Assembly: GCF_002879615.1 (NCBI RefSeq)
Contig: NZ_PNRF01000048.1
Coordinates: 1 to 60,999 of the forward strand
From: Billgrantia endophytica
Lineage (GTDB): Bacteria; Pseudomonadota; Gammaproteobacteria; Pseudomonadales; Halomonadaceae
Direction: 5' to 3'
DNA: 60,999 bases
Both the position numbers and the translations under genes were made by a program. The notes under the pieces were generated by a model that ran no database searches, was not told where the DNA came from, and saw only the letters and a program-made list of their open reading frames with translations. Below are positions 7,405 to 16,495 of the stretch, one piece after another (the stretch's first letter is position 1; the number at the start of each line of letters is the position of its first letter).

Positions 7405-8604
7405 GTGCTGGCCCGATATCGCGTGCTCTTGTTCTGCCTCCTTGTGGGCGCCGCATGCCTGGCCCATGCGGAGCAGAGCGCAATGCGTACCAGCGCCGTT
7501 GCGCCCATGACCGGATTCGCGGACTTCCAGGCCTACGCGCAGGCATCGCGGAACCGGATCCAGGAAACCCGTGACTTCCAGACGGAAAACCCAGGCGATG
7601 AACTGAACTGGAACTCACCCTTCGAGCGTCGTCCCGACGCTCCCTCCCGCAAGGCGATGCTGCTGATTCACGGTCTTGGCGATTCCCCCTGGTCATTCGT
7701 CGACATCGCGCAGGATCTCGTGGCCCAGGGCTATGTCGTGCGCACGCTGCTGTTGCCGGGGCACGGCACCAGGCCCGCCGACCTGATCGATGTGCGGCTG
7801 GAGGAGTGGCAGCAACTGGTGCGGGAGCAGGTTGCGCTGCTGCATCGGGATTTTCCGGAGGTGTACCTGGGGGGCTTCTCGACGGGCGCCAATCTCGCGC
7901 TCGAATACGCCGTGGGCGATCCGCAGGTTCGCGGCCTGTTGCTGTTCTCGCCGGCCCTGCGCTCGAACGAGTATTTCGCTTGGGTCACGCCGTGGCTGGC
8001 ACATGTCAGGACATGGCTGCTGTCGACGGGTCCTCATCCCCAACAGTCGCCGCTGCGCTATCACAACGTGCCCACCAATGGGTTCGCGCAGTTCCACCGC
8101 AGCAGCGTGGCGGCGCGCAGGGCCATCAGGGAGAGAGACTTCGATCGTCCCGTGGTCATGGTGCTGGCCGAGCACGATTCCGTCGTCGACGTGCGTTATG
8201 TGCGCAGGGCCTTCGATCGCCACTTCACCCATGCCGCCAGCCGTCTGATCTGGTATGGGCGGGTGGCAGACGACGCGGCTGCCTCGCCGCGCATTCTGGA
8301 GCGGACCGACTTCCTGCCGCAGGAGCGCATCAGCCAGTTTTCGCACATGGGCATCCTGTTCTCGCCACAGAACGCGCTGTACGGACGATCCGGCAGCGAA
8401 CGCATCTGCTGGAACGGTCAGACGGATGAGGCCACGGCGCGCTGCCTGTCCGGCGAGCCGGTCTGGTATTCCGACTGGGACTATCGCGAAAAGGGCAAGG
8501 TGCATGCGCGCCTCACCTTCAACCCCTATTTCGACTGGCAGTCGCGGGTGATTCGGGAGGTGCTGGCCTCCACCAGCGACCTTGCCATGAATGATGCGCG
8601 GTAA
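7405..8604 (+). CDS. Exported alpha/beta hydrolase (lipase/esterase-like)
   Basis: This is a 399-residue protein starting with GTG, eight bases after a perfect AGGAGG (7391-7396). Residues 1-22 form a typical signal peptide ending A-H-A, so the enzyme acts in the periplasm or outside. The fold is shown by L-I-H-G-L-G-D-S (oxyanion region, about residue 91), a nucleophile elbow G-G-F-S-T-G (about 155-160) and an E-H-D-S acid region near 261. The catalytic His is probably in the F-S-H-M-G segment near 313. Two cysteines in the last third may form a disulfide. It is followed by a histidine kinase and response regulator with overlap, so the enzyme may be linked to that signalling pair. A TetR-type operator lies upstream. 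Confidence 0.8.
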   Translation: MLARYRVLLFCLLVGAACLAHAEQSAMRTSAVAPMTGFADFQAYAQASRNRIQETRDFQTENPGDELNWNSPFERRPDAPSRKAMLLIHGLGDSPWSFVDIAQDLVAQGYVVRTLLLPGHGTRPADLIDVRLEEWQQLVREQVALLHRDFPEVYLGGFSTGANLALEYAVGDPQVRGLLLFSPALRSNEYFAWVTPWLAHVRTWLLSTGPHPQQSPLRYHNVPTNGFAQFHRSSVAARRAIRERDFDRPVVMVLAEHDSVVDVRYVRRAFDRHFTHAASRLIWYGRVADDAAASPRILERTDFLPQERISQFSHMGILFSPQNALYGRSGSERICWNGQTDEATARCLSGEPVWYSDWDYREKGKVHARLTFNPYFDWQSRVIREVLASTSDLAMNDAR

Positions 8605-8611
8605 CCGACGA

Positions 8612-9934
8612 ATGGCCATGACTGCAACCGACTCCATAGAACGCCGCATCCTTCGCTATGTCATCGGGTCGGTGCTGCTTACCCTGCTGGTGACCATCGC
8701 AGGCATATCCTTCGTGAATGGTCTGTTCGAGAAGAGCCTGCTGACCCGCCAGATGCAGGAAGAGCGCAGTTTCATCCTGAGCCAGGCCAATCTGCATGAG
8801 CCGTTTGTGTGGAACACGGCGACCGTGCAGGGCTTCTACGTGCCGGCGTCCATGCAGGGCGACGTCGAGATTCCGGAGATTTTTCGCTCCCCTGCATTCC
8901 CTTTCACCGGCGAAATCGATGTGGGCGAGAAAAAATACATGCTGCAAAACGCGCCTGTCGACGGCGGACGCATGTATCTGGCCAAGGACATCAGCATTTA
9001 CGAAATACAGGGTGTGGCCTACAAGTGGGTGCTTGGGGCGATCAGCCTGATGCTGTTGACCCTGGCCGTGCCATTTGCCCGCATCACGAGTCGACACCTG
9101 GTCACGCCGCTGGTGGATCTGATGGGGCAGATCAAGTCCATCGAACCCGCGCCAACCATGCCCCACCTTGCCGAGGACGGTGTCGATCAGGAGTTGCTGG
9201 TGGTGGTTCGAACGCTCAACCGCTTTCTCGATGAGATGGAAACCTATGTCAAGCGGGAAAAGATGCTGCTGGGAATGGCGAGCCACGAGTTGCGCACACC
9301 GATCTCGATCATCGCGGGCGCCCTGGATGGCATAGAGGCGCGCGGGGAGACGCCCACAGCCGATGCCAGGGCCATGCGGCGCATCCGTCGCGCCGTCAAT
9401 GGGATGGGCACGAGTGTTCACGCCATTCTGAGTCTGATGCGCCACGGTGATCCGGTGAGCGAAGGTGTTGCGCTCCTTCTCGTGGTGCGGGAGGAAATGA
9501 AGGATGTCGATCACATCCATCAGGGTGCACGTAAGCGGGTACGCTTGCATGGCGAGGCGGATCCCCGCCTGCTTGCCGACCCTGCGCTGGTGAGGATGCT
9601 GCTGCGCAATCTGATGCACAACGCGCTCCAGCACACGAGCGGGGCGGTCAATGTGGTCATCGATACCAACTGGATCGAGTTCAGGGATGAAGGGCCTGGA
9701 TTGCCGGAGCACTACCGCGCCTTGCTGACCGCGCCACCCGTCGTACCGACGTCGGGCGCGGCGGGGCTGGGGCTGTTCATCGCCACCTTGATCTGCGAGC
9801 GCCTGCAATGGCAGTTGAAGTGGGTGAACGCTGCCGCCGGCGGGACGGTGCTGCGTGTGACATTCGGGGCCGTGCCGGCCGATGCATTCACCCGGGGAGA
9901 CTGCAAGTGGCCCCGGGCCAAAGTGGCTGCCTGA
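8612..9934 (+). CDS. Sensor histidine kinase
   Basis: This is an inner-membrane sensor kinase of about 440 residues. It has a first membrane segment near residues 16-38, a periplasmic domain of about 100 residues, and a second segment near 139-157. The H-E-L-R-T-P phosphoacceptor box has its His near residue 225. The ATPase domain has the N box (N-L-M-H-N-A) near 333-338, D-E-G-P-G near 359 and a G-L-G-L-F box. Starts at 8591, 8612 and 8618 are all possible and none has a clear ribosome site. It overlaps or abuts the hydrolase gene and is 36 bp ahead of the response regulator, so the two form a pair. The periplasmic domain was not recognised; its ligand is unknown. Confidence 0.88.
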   Translation: MAMTATDSIERRILRYVIGSVLLTLLVTIAGISFVNGLFEKSLLTRQMQEERSFILSQANLHEPFVWNTATVQGFYVPASMQGDVEIPEIFRSPAFPFTGEIDVGEKKYMLQNAPVDGGRMYLAKDISIYEIQGVAYKWVLGAISLMLLTLAVPFARITSRHLVTPLVDLMGQIKSIEPAPTMPHLAEDGVDQELLVVVRTLNRFLDEMETYVKREKMLLGMASHELRTPISIIAGALDGIEARGETPTADARAMRRIRRAVNGMGTSVHAILSLMRHGDPVSEGVALLLVVREEMKDVDHIHQGARKRVRLHGEADPRLLADPALVRMLLRNLMHNALQHTSGAVNVVIDTNWIEFRDEGPGLPEHYRALLTAPPVVPTSGAAGLGLFIATLICERLQWQLKWVNAAAGGTVLRVTFGAVPADAFTRGDCKWPRAKVAA

Positions 9935-9970
9935 TGCCCCCTGCGCCCCTCACTGTCATGGGAAACCAGC

Positions 9971-10660
9971 ATGAGAAACAAGACCCGGGTTCTGATCGTC
10001 GAAGACAACGCCGATCTGGCGGAGAACATATTCGAATTTCTCGGCGAGAATGAATATGAGCTGGAATATGCATCGGGCGCATTGACGGCGCTGCACCTGC
10101 TCGACAGTCAGAGCTTCGATGTCATCGTGCTGGACATCATGCTCTCCGGCGCCTCGGGACTCGACATCGCCCGTCGGCTGCGCAAGGACATGAACGACCA
10201 GACGCCGATCATCTTCATGACGGCAATGGGGGCGATAGAAAACAAGGAAGACGGCTATTCGAGTGGTGGTGACGATTATCTCGTCAAGCCGTTCGATCTC
10301 AGAGAGCTGGCATTGCGCATCGATGCCCTGCATCGGCGAAGATCGCGCATCGACACGGTGCTGCGCGCAGGGGATGTCAGCTTTAACCCCGGCACGCTGG
10401 AGGTCCATGTCGAGCCCCGGGGAAAGTTCCGGCTCTCGGGATTGGCCGCGCACATCTTCGAGGCGCTGATCCGCAGTCATCCGGATTTCATTTCCTATGC
10501 CTCATTGAGCGCCAGGCTCTGGCCGGAACAGGGCGTCGATGCCAATACGCTGCGCACGCATATCTGGCTGCTGCGCAAGCAGCTCCAGGAAGCCTATGGG
10601 ATGCCCATGATAAAAACGCTGCATGGTCGGGGCTATATCCTCGACGTTTCGGGACAGTGA
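9971..10660 (+). CDS. OmpR/PhoB-type response regulator
   Basis: This is a 229-residue regulator. The receiver domain has acidic residues V-E-D-N near 9-12, the phosphoacceptor Asp in V-L-D-I-M (near residue 54), M-T-A (near 81) and Lys in V-K-P-F (near 103). The C-terminal winged-helix DNA-binding domain (about 135-227) ends with the typical G-R-G-Y-I-L. It is the partner of the kinase immediately upstream. Likely targets include the adjacent hydrolase or the downstream efflux cluster, but no binding site could be assigned. Confidence 0.9.
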   Translation: MRNKTRVLIVEDNADLAENIFEFLGENEYELEYASGALTALHLLDSQSFDVIVLDIMLSGASGLDIARRLRKDMNDQTPIIFMTAMGAIENKEDGYSSGGDDYLVKPFDLRELALRIDALHRRRSRIDTVLRAGDVSFNPGTLEVHVEPRGKFRLSGLAAHIFEALIRSHPDFISYASLSARLWPEQGVDANTLRTHIWLLRKQLQEAYGMPMIKTLHGRGYILDVSGQ

Positions 10661-10728
10661 GGTATGTCCGGGTTGGATTCCCCAGGGCCACCTCGCGTTT
10701 TTGGATTGGATGAATTATTGATGCCCCC

Positions 10729-10759
10729 TTGACAGGGGCTTGGTGGGCAGCCCCGTACA
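10729..10759 (+). promoter_or_regulatory. Candidate long-spacer promoter with embedded dyad (MerR-type)
   Basis: A perfect TTGACA (10729-10734) is followed directly by the dyad GGGGCT-8-AGCCCC (10735-10754) and then CGTACAGT. If CGTACA (10754-10759) is the -10 box, the spacer is 19 bp, as in promoters activated by MerR-family proteins. No merR gene is in the window. The site lies about 190 bp before the phospholipid methyltransferase gene. Confidence 0.35.
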
Positions 10760-10948
10760 GTTCCAATTATCTATCGTCGTATATGAATCGGCTGACGCCT
10801 GAATAGCCGACAGCATTCTGCGTACTCGATGAGTGGCCTGCGCAAGGCTGGTTCTCAGCGTGCTCCGCGCATTTTTCGATGCCCGTGCACGCAGAGATGC
10901 CGTGCAGGCACTCGTACCGAAATCGAAGACCTCGAAAAAGAGAGACCC

Positions 10949-11614
10949 ATGGGCCGGAATATGCACCTGGCCGACACAGTCGGCTTCTTCAAAGCGTGGC
11001 TCATCGATCCCAGGCGGGTGGCGGCGATCGTCCCCTCGGGACGCGCGCTGGCCAGCCTGATCACCTCGGAGATCTCCGCGCGGACGGGGCCGGTGATCGA
11101 GCTTGGGCCGGGCACCGGCGTCTTCACCCGCGCGCTGATCGAACGTGGCGTCGCTCAGGAAAACCTGGCGCTGATCGAATACGACGCGACATTCGCCGCC
11201 AGGCTGGAGCGCCGCTTCGAGCGCGCCCACACGGTGTGCATGGATGCCGCGCGGCTGAAGAAAGCCGAACTGTTCGAGGGGATGCAGGCGGGCGCCGTGA
11301 TCAGTGGCCTGCCGTTGCTGTCGATGCCGCCGCGCAAGGTCATGGCCATTCTCGATGGCGTGTTCGCCAGGCTGCGATCCGATGGGGCGCTCTATCAGTT
11401 CACCTATGGTCCGAATTGCCCGATTCCCCGCGCACTGCTCGATCGCCTCGGGCTCAAGGCGCTGCGGATTGGCCACACCTTCGCCAACGTTCCGCCCGCG
11501 TCGGTCTACCGCATCGTCCGACGCCCGCCGCGCTATGAGGCCGTTCGCCTGGTCCAGGGAACGCAGCCGTCGGCCGTGGACGCTGTTGACCGCGAGCGGG
11601 ATCGACATGCCTAG
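10949..11614 (+). CDS. PmtA-like phospholipid N-methyltransferase / rRNA-dimethylase-fold methyltransferase
   Basis: This 221-residue protein has a SAM-binding motif V-I-E-L-G-P-G-T-G-V-F near residue 50. A second acidic strand (L-I-E-Y-D) follows, and the P-L-L-S-M-P-P-R segment near 125 resembles phosphatidylethanolamine N-methyltransferases of the PmtA group. The frame extends to an ATG at 10829, but those 40 residues are Cys/Arg-rich and atypical; the ATG at 10949 matches the family length. The stop overlaps the next start (11607), so it heads the efflux operon. Function on phosphatidylethanolamine is inferred from family resemblance. Confidence 0.7.
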   Translation: MGRNMHLADTVGFFKAWLIDPRRVAAIVPSGRALASLITSEISARTGPVIELGPGTGVFTRALIERGVAQENLALIEYDATFAARLERRFERAHTVCMDAARLKKAELFEGMQAGAVISGLPLLSMPPRKVMAILDGVFARLRSDGALYQFTYGPNCPIPRALLDRLGLKALRIGHTFANVPPASVYRIVRRPPRYEAVRLVQGTQPSAVDAVDRERDRHA

Positions 11615-12764
11615 CCCGTGCCGCTGCCAGCCTCCAGCGTGGCGACGCAGACAACCTGGCACCTGGCGCGCGGGTGCCCGAGGCGGGCTCCCGGCGTGCC
11701 TCTTCCTGCTGCTTGCCGCCTGTGGCGCGCCGTCCAACGATACCGGGGAAGATGCGCATGTTGCCGCCGCGCGCGTTACCGTGGCGCCAGCGGAGCCCGC
11801 CGCATTCGGCGAGCGATTCACCCTCTCCGGAACCCTGACCGCCGAGCGCCAGACACGCCTGTCGCCCCGCGCCGACGGGCTGGTGGCCCAGGTGCACGTC
11901 GATGCCGGCGACCCGGTCGAGGCCGGACAGGTGCTGCTCGAACTCGACGCCGCCATTGCCCGTCAGGCACTCTTGCGCGCCCAGGCCCAAACGGAGGAAG
12001 CCGAGGCCGCCCTGCGCGAGGCGCAGCGCCTGGTGGTCGAGGCGCAGCGGCTGATCGAACACCAGGCCATCCCGGCCACGGAGGTCGAGGCGCGCGCCGC
12101 CGCCCTGGACCTCGCCCGCGCCGCGGCGGCGTCCGCCCGCGCCAATGCGCGCGAGCAGGCGGAGCAGGTCGAGCGGCACGTGCTGCCGGCGCCGTTCGCC
12201 GGCGTGATTGCCGAGAAGCTCAGCGAGGCCGGCGAATGGGTGCAGCGCGGCACGCCGGTGCTGTCGCTGGTGGCGACCGAGCGCGTGCGCCTGGATCTGC
12301 GCGTGCCGCAGGAACGCTTTGGGCAGATCGCCGATGATGCGCAGGTGCGCGTGTTCGCCGACGCCCTTGGCGGTACGCCGTTGCAGGCGAGCGTCGGCGC
12401 GCGGGTGCCGGTCACCGACCCCGGTGCGCGGACTTTTCTGTTGCGCCTGCTGGTGGCAGACCCGCAGGGTCGGCTGCTGCCGGGGATGTCGGCGCGGGCC
12501 GAGATCGACCTGCCGCCCGGCGCCGCCGCGCCGGCGATCGACCGCGATGCGCTGCTGCGCCAGCCGGACGGCAGCCACAGCCTGTTCGTCGTCGAGGAGA
12601 CCGATGGCGGGCCGGTCGCCCGGCGCCGCAGCGTGCGGATTCTCCACGACCGGGACGGCAGCGTCGCCCTCGCGGGCGACGATGTCAGGCCGGGCGAACG
12701 GGTGGTGATCCGCGGCAACGAAGCCCTGGCCGACGGCCAGCCGCTGGACCTGGTGGAGCGCTGA
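11607..12764 (+). CDS. RND efflux periplasmic adaptor (membrane fusion lipoprotein)
   Basis: This is a 385-residue HlyD/AcrA-type adaptor. A basic N-terminus leads into L-F-L-L-L-A-A-C; Cys39 is the lipidation site, so it is anchored to the inner membrane and lies in the periplasm. The lipoyl half-motifs flank an alpha-hairpin of about 90 residues rich in Ala, Glu and Arg (about 105-190), followed by P-F-A-G-V-I and the beta-barrel domain. The ATG used overlaps the methyltransferase stop by 8 bp. It partners the RND pump starting 3 bp downstream. Confidence 0.9.
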   Translation: MPSPCRCQPPAWRRRQPGTWRAGARGGLPACLFLLLAACGAPSNDTGEDAHVAAARVTVAPAEPAAFGERFTLSGTLTAERQTRLSPRADGLVAQVHVDAGDPVEAGQVLLELDAAIARQALLRAQAQTEEAEAALREAQRLVVEAQRLIEHQAIPATEVEARAAALDLARAAAASARANAREQAEQVERHVLPAPFAGVIAEKLSEAGEWVQRGTPVLSLVATERVRLDLRVPQERFGQIADDAQVRVFADALGGTPLQASVGARVPVTDPGARTFLLRLLVADPQGRLLPGMSARAEIDLPPGAAAPAIDRDALLRQPDGSHSLFVVEETDGGPVARRRSVRILHDRDGSVALAGDDVRPGERVVIRGNEALADGQPLDLVER

Positions 12765-12767
12765 GCC

Positions 12768-15700
12768 ATGGGCTTCGACCGCGTTCTGCGCCATGGCACC
12801 CTGATCGCCGTGGCGGTCCTGATCCTCTGCGTGCTGGGGGTCAGCGCCGCGCTTCGGGTGCCGGTGCAGATGATCCCCGATCTCGAAGTGCGCACCATCA
12901 GCGTCGACACGCGTTGGCCCGGCGCCTCGCCGCGGGACGTGGAGCAGGAAATCCTGATCGAGCAGGAACAGTACCTGCGCACGCTGCCCGGCCTGCGTCG
13001 CATGGTTTCCACCGCCAGCACCGGGCAGGCCAGCATCGTGCTGGAGTTCCCCTTCGGGGTCGATATCAACGAGGCGCTGATCCGCACCAACAACGCGCTC
13101 AGCCAGGTCTCCGGTTATCCGGAGAACGCGGACGCGCCTGCCTTGACCACGGTCTCGGTCTCCGAGGAGCCGTTCATGTACTTCCGCGTCGGTCCGCGCG
13201 CGGATGGCGGCGCGGACCTCGATCTGGCGATGCTGCGCGACTTCCTGCAGGACGAGGTGCGGCCACGCCTGGAGCGCGTCGACGGTGTTTCTCTGGTGGA
13301 GATCAGGGGCGCGGAAGAACGCCAGGTGCGCATCGAGGTCGATCCGCATCGCCTGGCCGAGCGCGGGCTGGACATGACCGACCTGCGCGACGCGCTGCGG
13401 GCGCGCAACCTCGACCGCTCCGCCGGCGATCTGGACAGCGGCAAGCGCAGCGTGCTGGTGCGCACGGTCGGGCGTTTCCGCACGCCTGCCGAGATCGGCG
13501 AGCTGATCGTCGCCGAGCGCCAGGGCGCCCTGGTGCGCCTGTCCGACCTGGCCGACATCCGCCTCAGCCACCACGAACTGCGCGAAAGCGCGTACTACAA
13601 CGGCCTGCCGGCGCTGTTCCTGGCGGTGCGCCGCGAGACCGGCTCCAACGTGATCCAGACCAAGTACGCGGTGCTGCCCGAGGTCGAGGCGATCAACGAC
13701 GCGATCATGGCGCCGCTGGGGCTGGAGATCACCCTGGCCAGCGAGGACGCGCGCTACGTCGAGGACTCGGTGGCCAACGTCTGGAGCAACCTGGTCTTCG
13801 GCGCGGCGCTCGCGACCCTGGTGATGTTCGCCTTCCTGCGCTCGGCGCGCAGCACCTTCGTCGGCGTGATCGCCATCCCGATCTGCACCATTGCCGCCTT
13901 CATCGGCCTGCTGCTGGCCGGGCGCACGCTGAACGTGATTTCCATGGCTGGCGTGGCCTTCGCCATCGGCATGACCCTGGACAACACCATCGTGGTGCTG
14001 GAGAGCATCGACCAGGCGCGGCGCCGTGGCCTGGGCCGCTTCGAGGCCGCTGTGGCCGGCGTGCGCCGGGTCTGGCCGGCGGTGCTGGCCTGCACCCTGA
14101 CCACCGTGCTGGTGTTCGCGCCGACCCTGTTCATACGCGAGGAAGCGGGGCAGCTCTACTCGGATATCGCCATCGCCATTTCCGCCTCCATCCTGGCGTC
14201 CATGGTCGTGGCGGTGACCGTGCTGCCGGCGCTGGCCTCGCGGCTGATGCCCTCGGTGACGGCGGGAAAAACCGCCGACGGCGATGCGTTCGAGCGCATC
14301 GGCCAGCGCCTGGCCGCGCTCCACGCCACCTGGCCGCGGCGCGCCGCGGTGCTGGTCGGCACGCTGGTCGCCGCCGTGCTGGCCGTGACGCTGCTGACGC
14401 CGCCGGCCGAATACCTGCCCGAAGGCGAGGAAGCGAAGGTCTTCTCGCGCATGATCGCGCCGCCCGGCTACAACCTGTCCGAGATGGAGGGCATCGCGCA
14501 GGAGCTGATCGCGGCGCTGCGTCCGCGGCTCGACGACGCGCCCGGGCGTTACGCCCGTGGCGAGACGGACATGCCGGCGCTGAACGTCTTCAGCGTGTTC
14601 GTGGACCCGCAGGGCATCAGCGCGATGACCGATCCGCAGAACCCGGCCGAGGTCGATGCGCTGATCGGCGCGCTGGAGGCGCTCTACACCGCCTGGCCCG
14701 GCATGCGCGCCTTCGCCTCGCGCGGCTCGATCATTTCCAACGACGAAGGCGGCACCCGCAGCATCAATCTGGACATTGCCGGTAGCGACCTGGCGCAGAT
14801 CTACCGCGTCGCCGGCCTGGCCTACGCGCGCGCCGGCAGCCTGTTCGAGGGCGCCCAGATCGGCTCCGAGCCCGGCTCGCTGAGTCTCGACCAGCCCATG
14901 CTGGAGGTGCGGCCGCGCTGGGAGCGGCTGGCCGAAGTCGGCCTCGACGCGGAGCGCTTCGGCTATTCGGTCGCCGCGCTCAGCGATGGCGCCTTCGCCG
15001 ACGAGATGATCCTGGACGACCGCCGGGTCGACATCTACCTGTTCAGCAGCGCCGGCAGCGGGCAACGGGTCGAGCGCCTGCGCGACCTGCCGATCGCCAC
15101 GCCGTCCGGCGCGCTGCTGCCGTTGTCCGCGCTGGCCGACCTGCATGAATCGGTCGATAGCGACAGCATCCGCCGGCTGGACGGCCGCCGCACCGTCACG
15201 CTGAACATCGTGCCGCCGCGTTCGCTGGCGCTGGAGACCGGGGTCGCGCGCGCGCGGGCCGAACTGATCGACGCCATGCGCGCCGCCGGCGAGATTCCGC
15301 ACGGGGTCTCGATCGATATTTCCGGCGCCAGCGACCAGCTCGACGCCACGCGCGAGGCGGTCGCCGGCAATTTCGCCATCGCCGTGCTGCTGTGCTACCT
15401 GATGCTGGTGGCGGTCTTCCGCCACTGGGGGCGGCCGCTGTTCGTCATGGCCACGGTGCCCATCGGCATGGCGGGCGGGATCGTCGGCCTGGCGCTGCTC
15501 AACGGCGTGGGCGCCGCGTTCGGCATCCACCAGCCGTTCGACATGATCACCCTGCTGGGCTTCCTGGTGTTGCTGGGCGCGGTGGTCAACAACCCGATCC
15601 TGATCGTGCAGGAAGCCTGCACGCGTATCGAGGAGGGGGCCGCATCGGTGGTGGCGGCGGTGGACGACGCGGTGCGCATCCGCCTGCGGGCGATCCTGAT

Positions 15701-15914
15701 GTCGAGCCTGACCACCATCCTGGGCGTGGCGCCGCTGGTGCTGATCCCTGGCGCCGGCACCGAGCTCTATCGCGGCCTGGGCGCCATCGTGATGTTCGGC
15801 ATCGCCTGCTCCACGCTGGTCACCCTGACCTTCCTGCCCAGCCTGATGGTGGTGGCCATGGGCTGGCGCCGGCGCAGCGCCGGGCACAAGGCGCTGCACC
15901 CGGAGCGGCCATGA
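12768..15914 (+). CDS. RND-family multidrug efflux transporter (HAE1/AcrB type)
   Basis: This is a 1048-residue pump of the usual length. It has an N-terminal transmembrane helix (about 10-30), a large porter loop (about 35-330), a helix cluster with the D-N-T-I-V-V-L-E proton-relay region near residue 405, a second porter/docking loop (about 550-860) and a final helix cluster with G-A-V-V-N-N-P-I-L-I near 940. The relay sequence is closer to drug-type pumps than to CzcA metal pumps. Substrate is unknown. It needs an outer-membrane channel; the gene that should encode it directly downstream is reduced to a stub (15911-15991). Confidence 0.92.
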   Translation: MGFDRVLRHGTLIAVAVLILCVLGVSAALRVPVQMIPDLEVRTISVDTRWPGASPRDVEQEILIEQEQYLRTLPGLRRMVSTASTGQASIVLEFPFGVDINEALIRTNNALSQVSGYPENADAPALTTVSVSEEPFMYFRVGPRADGGADLDLAMLRDFLQDEVRPRLERVDGVSLVEIRGAEERQVRIEVDPHRLAERGLDMTDLRDALRARNLDRSAGDLDSGKRSVLVRTVGRFRTPAEIGELIVAERQGALVRLSDLADIRLSHHELRESAYYNGLPALFLAVRRETGSNVIQTKYAVLPEVEAINDAIMAPLGLEITLASEDARYVEDSVANVWSNLVFGAALATLVMFAFLRSARSTFVGVIAIPICTIAAFIGLLLAGRTLNVISMAGVAFAIGMTLDNTIVVLESIDQARRRGLGRFEAAVAGVRRVWPAVLACTLTTVLVFAPTLFIREEAGQLYSDIAIAISASILASMVVAVTVLPALASRLMPSVTAGKTADGDAFERIGQRLAALHATWPRRAAVLVGTLVAAVLAVTLLTPPAEYLPEGEEAKVFSRMIAPPGYNLSEMEGIAQELIAALRPRLDDAPGRYARGETDMPALNVFSVFVDPQGISAMTDPQNPAEVDALIGALEALYTAWPGMRAFASRGSIISNDEGGTRSINLDIAGSDLAQIYRVAGLAYARAGSLFEGAQIGSEPGSLSLDQPMLEVRPRWERLAEVGLDAERFGYSVAALSDGAFADEMILDDRRVDIYLFSSAGSGQRVERLRDLPIATPSGALLPLSALADLHESVDSDSIRRLDGRRTVTLNIVPPRSLALETGVARARAELIDAMRAAGEIPHGVSIDISGASDQLDATREAVAGNFAIAVLLCYLMLVAVFRHWGRPLFVMATVPIGMAGGIVGLALLNGVGAAFGIHQPFDMITLLGFLVLLGAVVNNPILIVQEACTRIEEGAASVVAAVDDAVRIRLRAILMSSLTTILGVAPLVLIPGAGTELYRGLGAIVMFGIACSTLVTLTFLPSLMVVAMGWRRRSAGHKALHPERP

Positions 15915-15991
15915 TCCTTCGACCGATGACGGGCGGTGTCCTGGCCTTGCTGCTTGCCGGCCGCGCGGTCGGCACTTTGATGAATTCTTGA
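15911..15991 (+). pseudogene. Truncated NodT-type outer-membrane factor gene (signal peptide only)
   Basis: An ATG overlapping the RND stop (ATGA 15911-15914) opens a 26-codon frame. The peptide begins like a NodT-family outer-membrane lipoprotein: a short basic start, V-L-A-L-L-L-A-G, then R-A-V-G where the family normally has C-A-V-G-P. The lipobox Cys codon is replaced by CGC (Arg), and homology stops after a few residues. I read this as the 5' end of the third gene of the efflux operon, lost by deletion before the GtrA gene. Confidence 0.55.
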
Positions 15992-16039
15992 CCCCGGCTC
16001 GATGTTTGTCTGTTGACTGGCCAGGTAGATTCCCTGGTC

Positions 16040-16495
16040 ATGAAACAAGACGACTTCACACACCAAGGCTTTGCCGCGCCTCGTCATCCCGCCTGGCTGG
16101 CGAGATTGCCCCGGTTCCTGGCGGCCGGAGGCACGGCGACCCTGCTGCACTGGGGGGTGATGGCCCTGCTGGTGGCCTGCGGCGTTCAGGCCTGGTGTGC
16201 TACGGCCCTGGGCATGGCCGTCGGTGCAGCCGCCAATTATTTCCTGCAGCGCCGCTATGTCTTTTCCCCTGCGCGCGGATTTTCGCTTGGCGTCTATCTG
16301 CTTTCCGTCGGCATGGCCTGGTCGGTCAACCTGGTCGCCTTTCAACTCCTGCATGGCGGCGGCATGGGGATCGCGGCGGCCCAGTTCCTCAGCAGCGCAG
16401 GGGTTGCGCTGCTCAATTTCCTGTTCCTGCAAAAGTTCGCATGCCGGGCACCGGCATGGATTCGCGTTTCTTCCCGAGAGTCCCATGATGAGTGA
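16040..16495 (+). CDS. GtrA family membrane protein
   Basis: This 151-residue protein has four hydrophobic helices in the GtrA arrangement. The Gly-rich R-F-L-A-A-G-G-T-A-T entry is near residue 24. The N-Y-F-L-Q-R-R-Y-V-F motif near 66-75 is diagnostic of the family. GtrA proteins are thought to flip undecaprenyl-phosphate-linked sugars across the inner membrane. The stop overlaps the start of the GT2 gene, matching the usual gtrA-gtrB pairing for O-antigen or lipid A modification. Confidence 0.85.
   Translation: MKQDDFTHQGFAAPRHPAWLARLPRFLAAGGTATLLHWGVMALLVACGVQAWCATALGMAVGAAANYFLQRRYVFSPARGFSLGVYLLSVGMAWSVNLVAFQLLHGGGMGIAAAQFLSSAGVALLNFLFLQKFACRAPAWIRVSSRESHDE

Noticed and set aside
11454..15899. 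A 1481-codon open frame on the minus strand across the efflux genes
   Set aside because: It is antisense to clearly coding adaptor and RND genes and is His/Arg/Gln-rich without domains. Long antisense frames are expected in GC-rich DNA.
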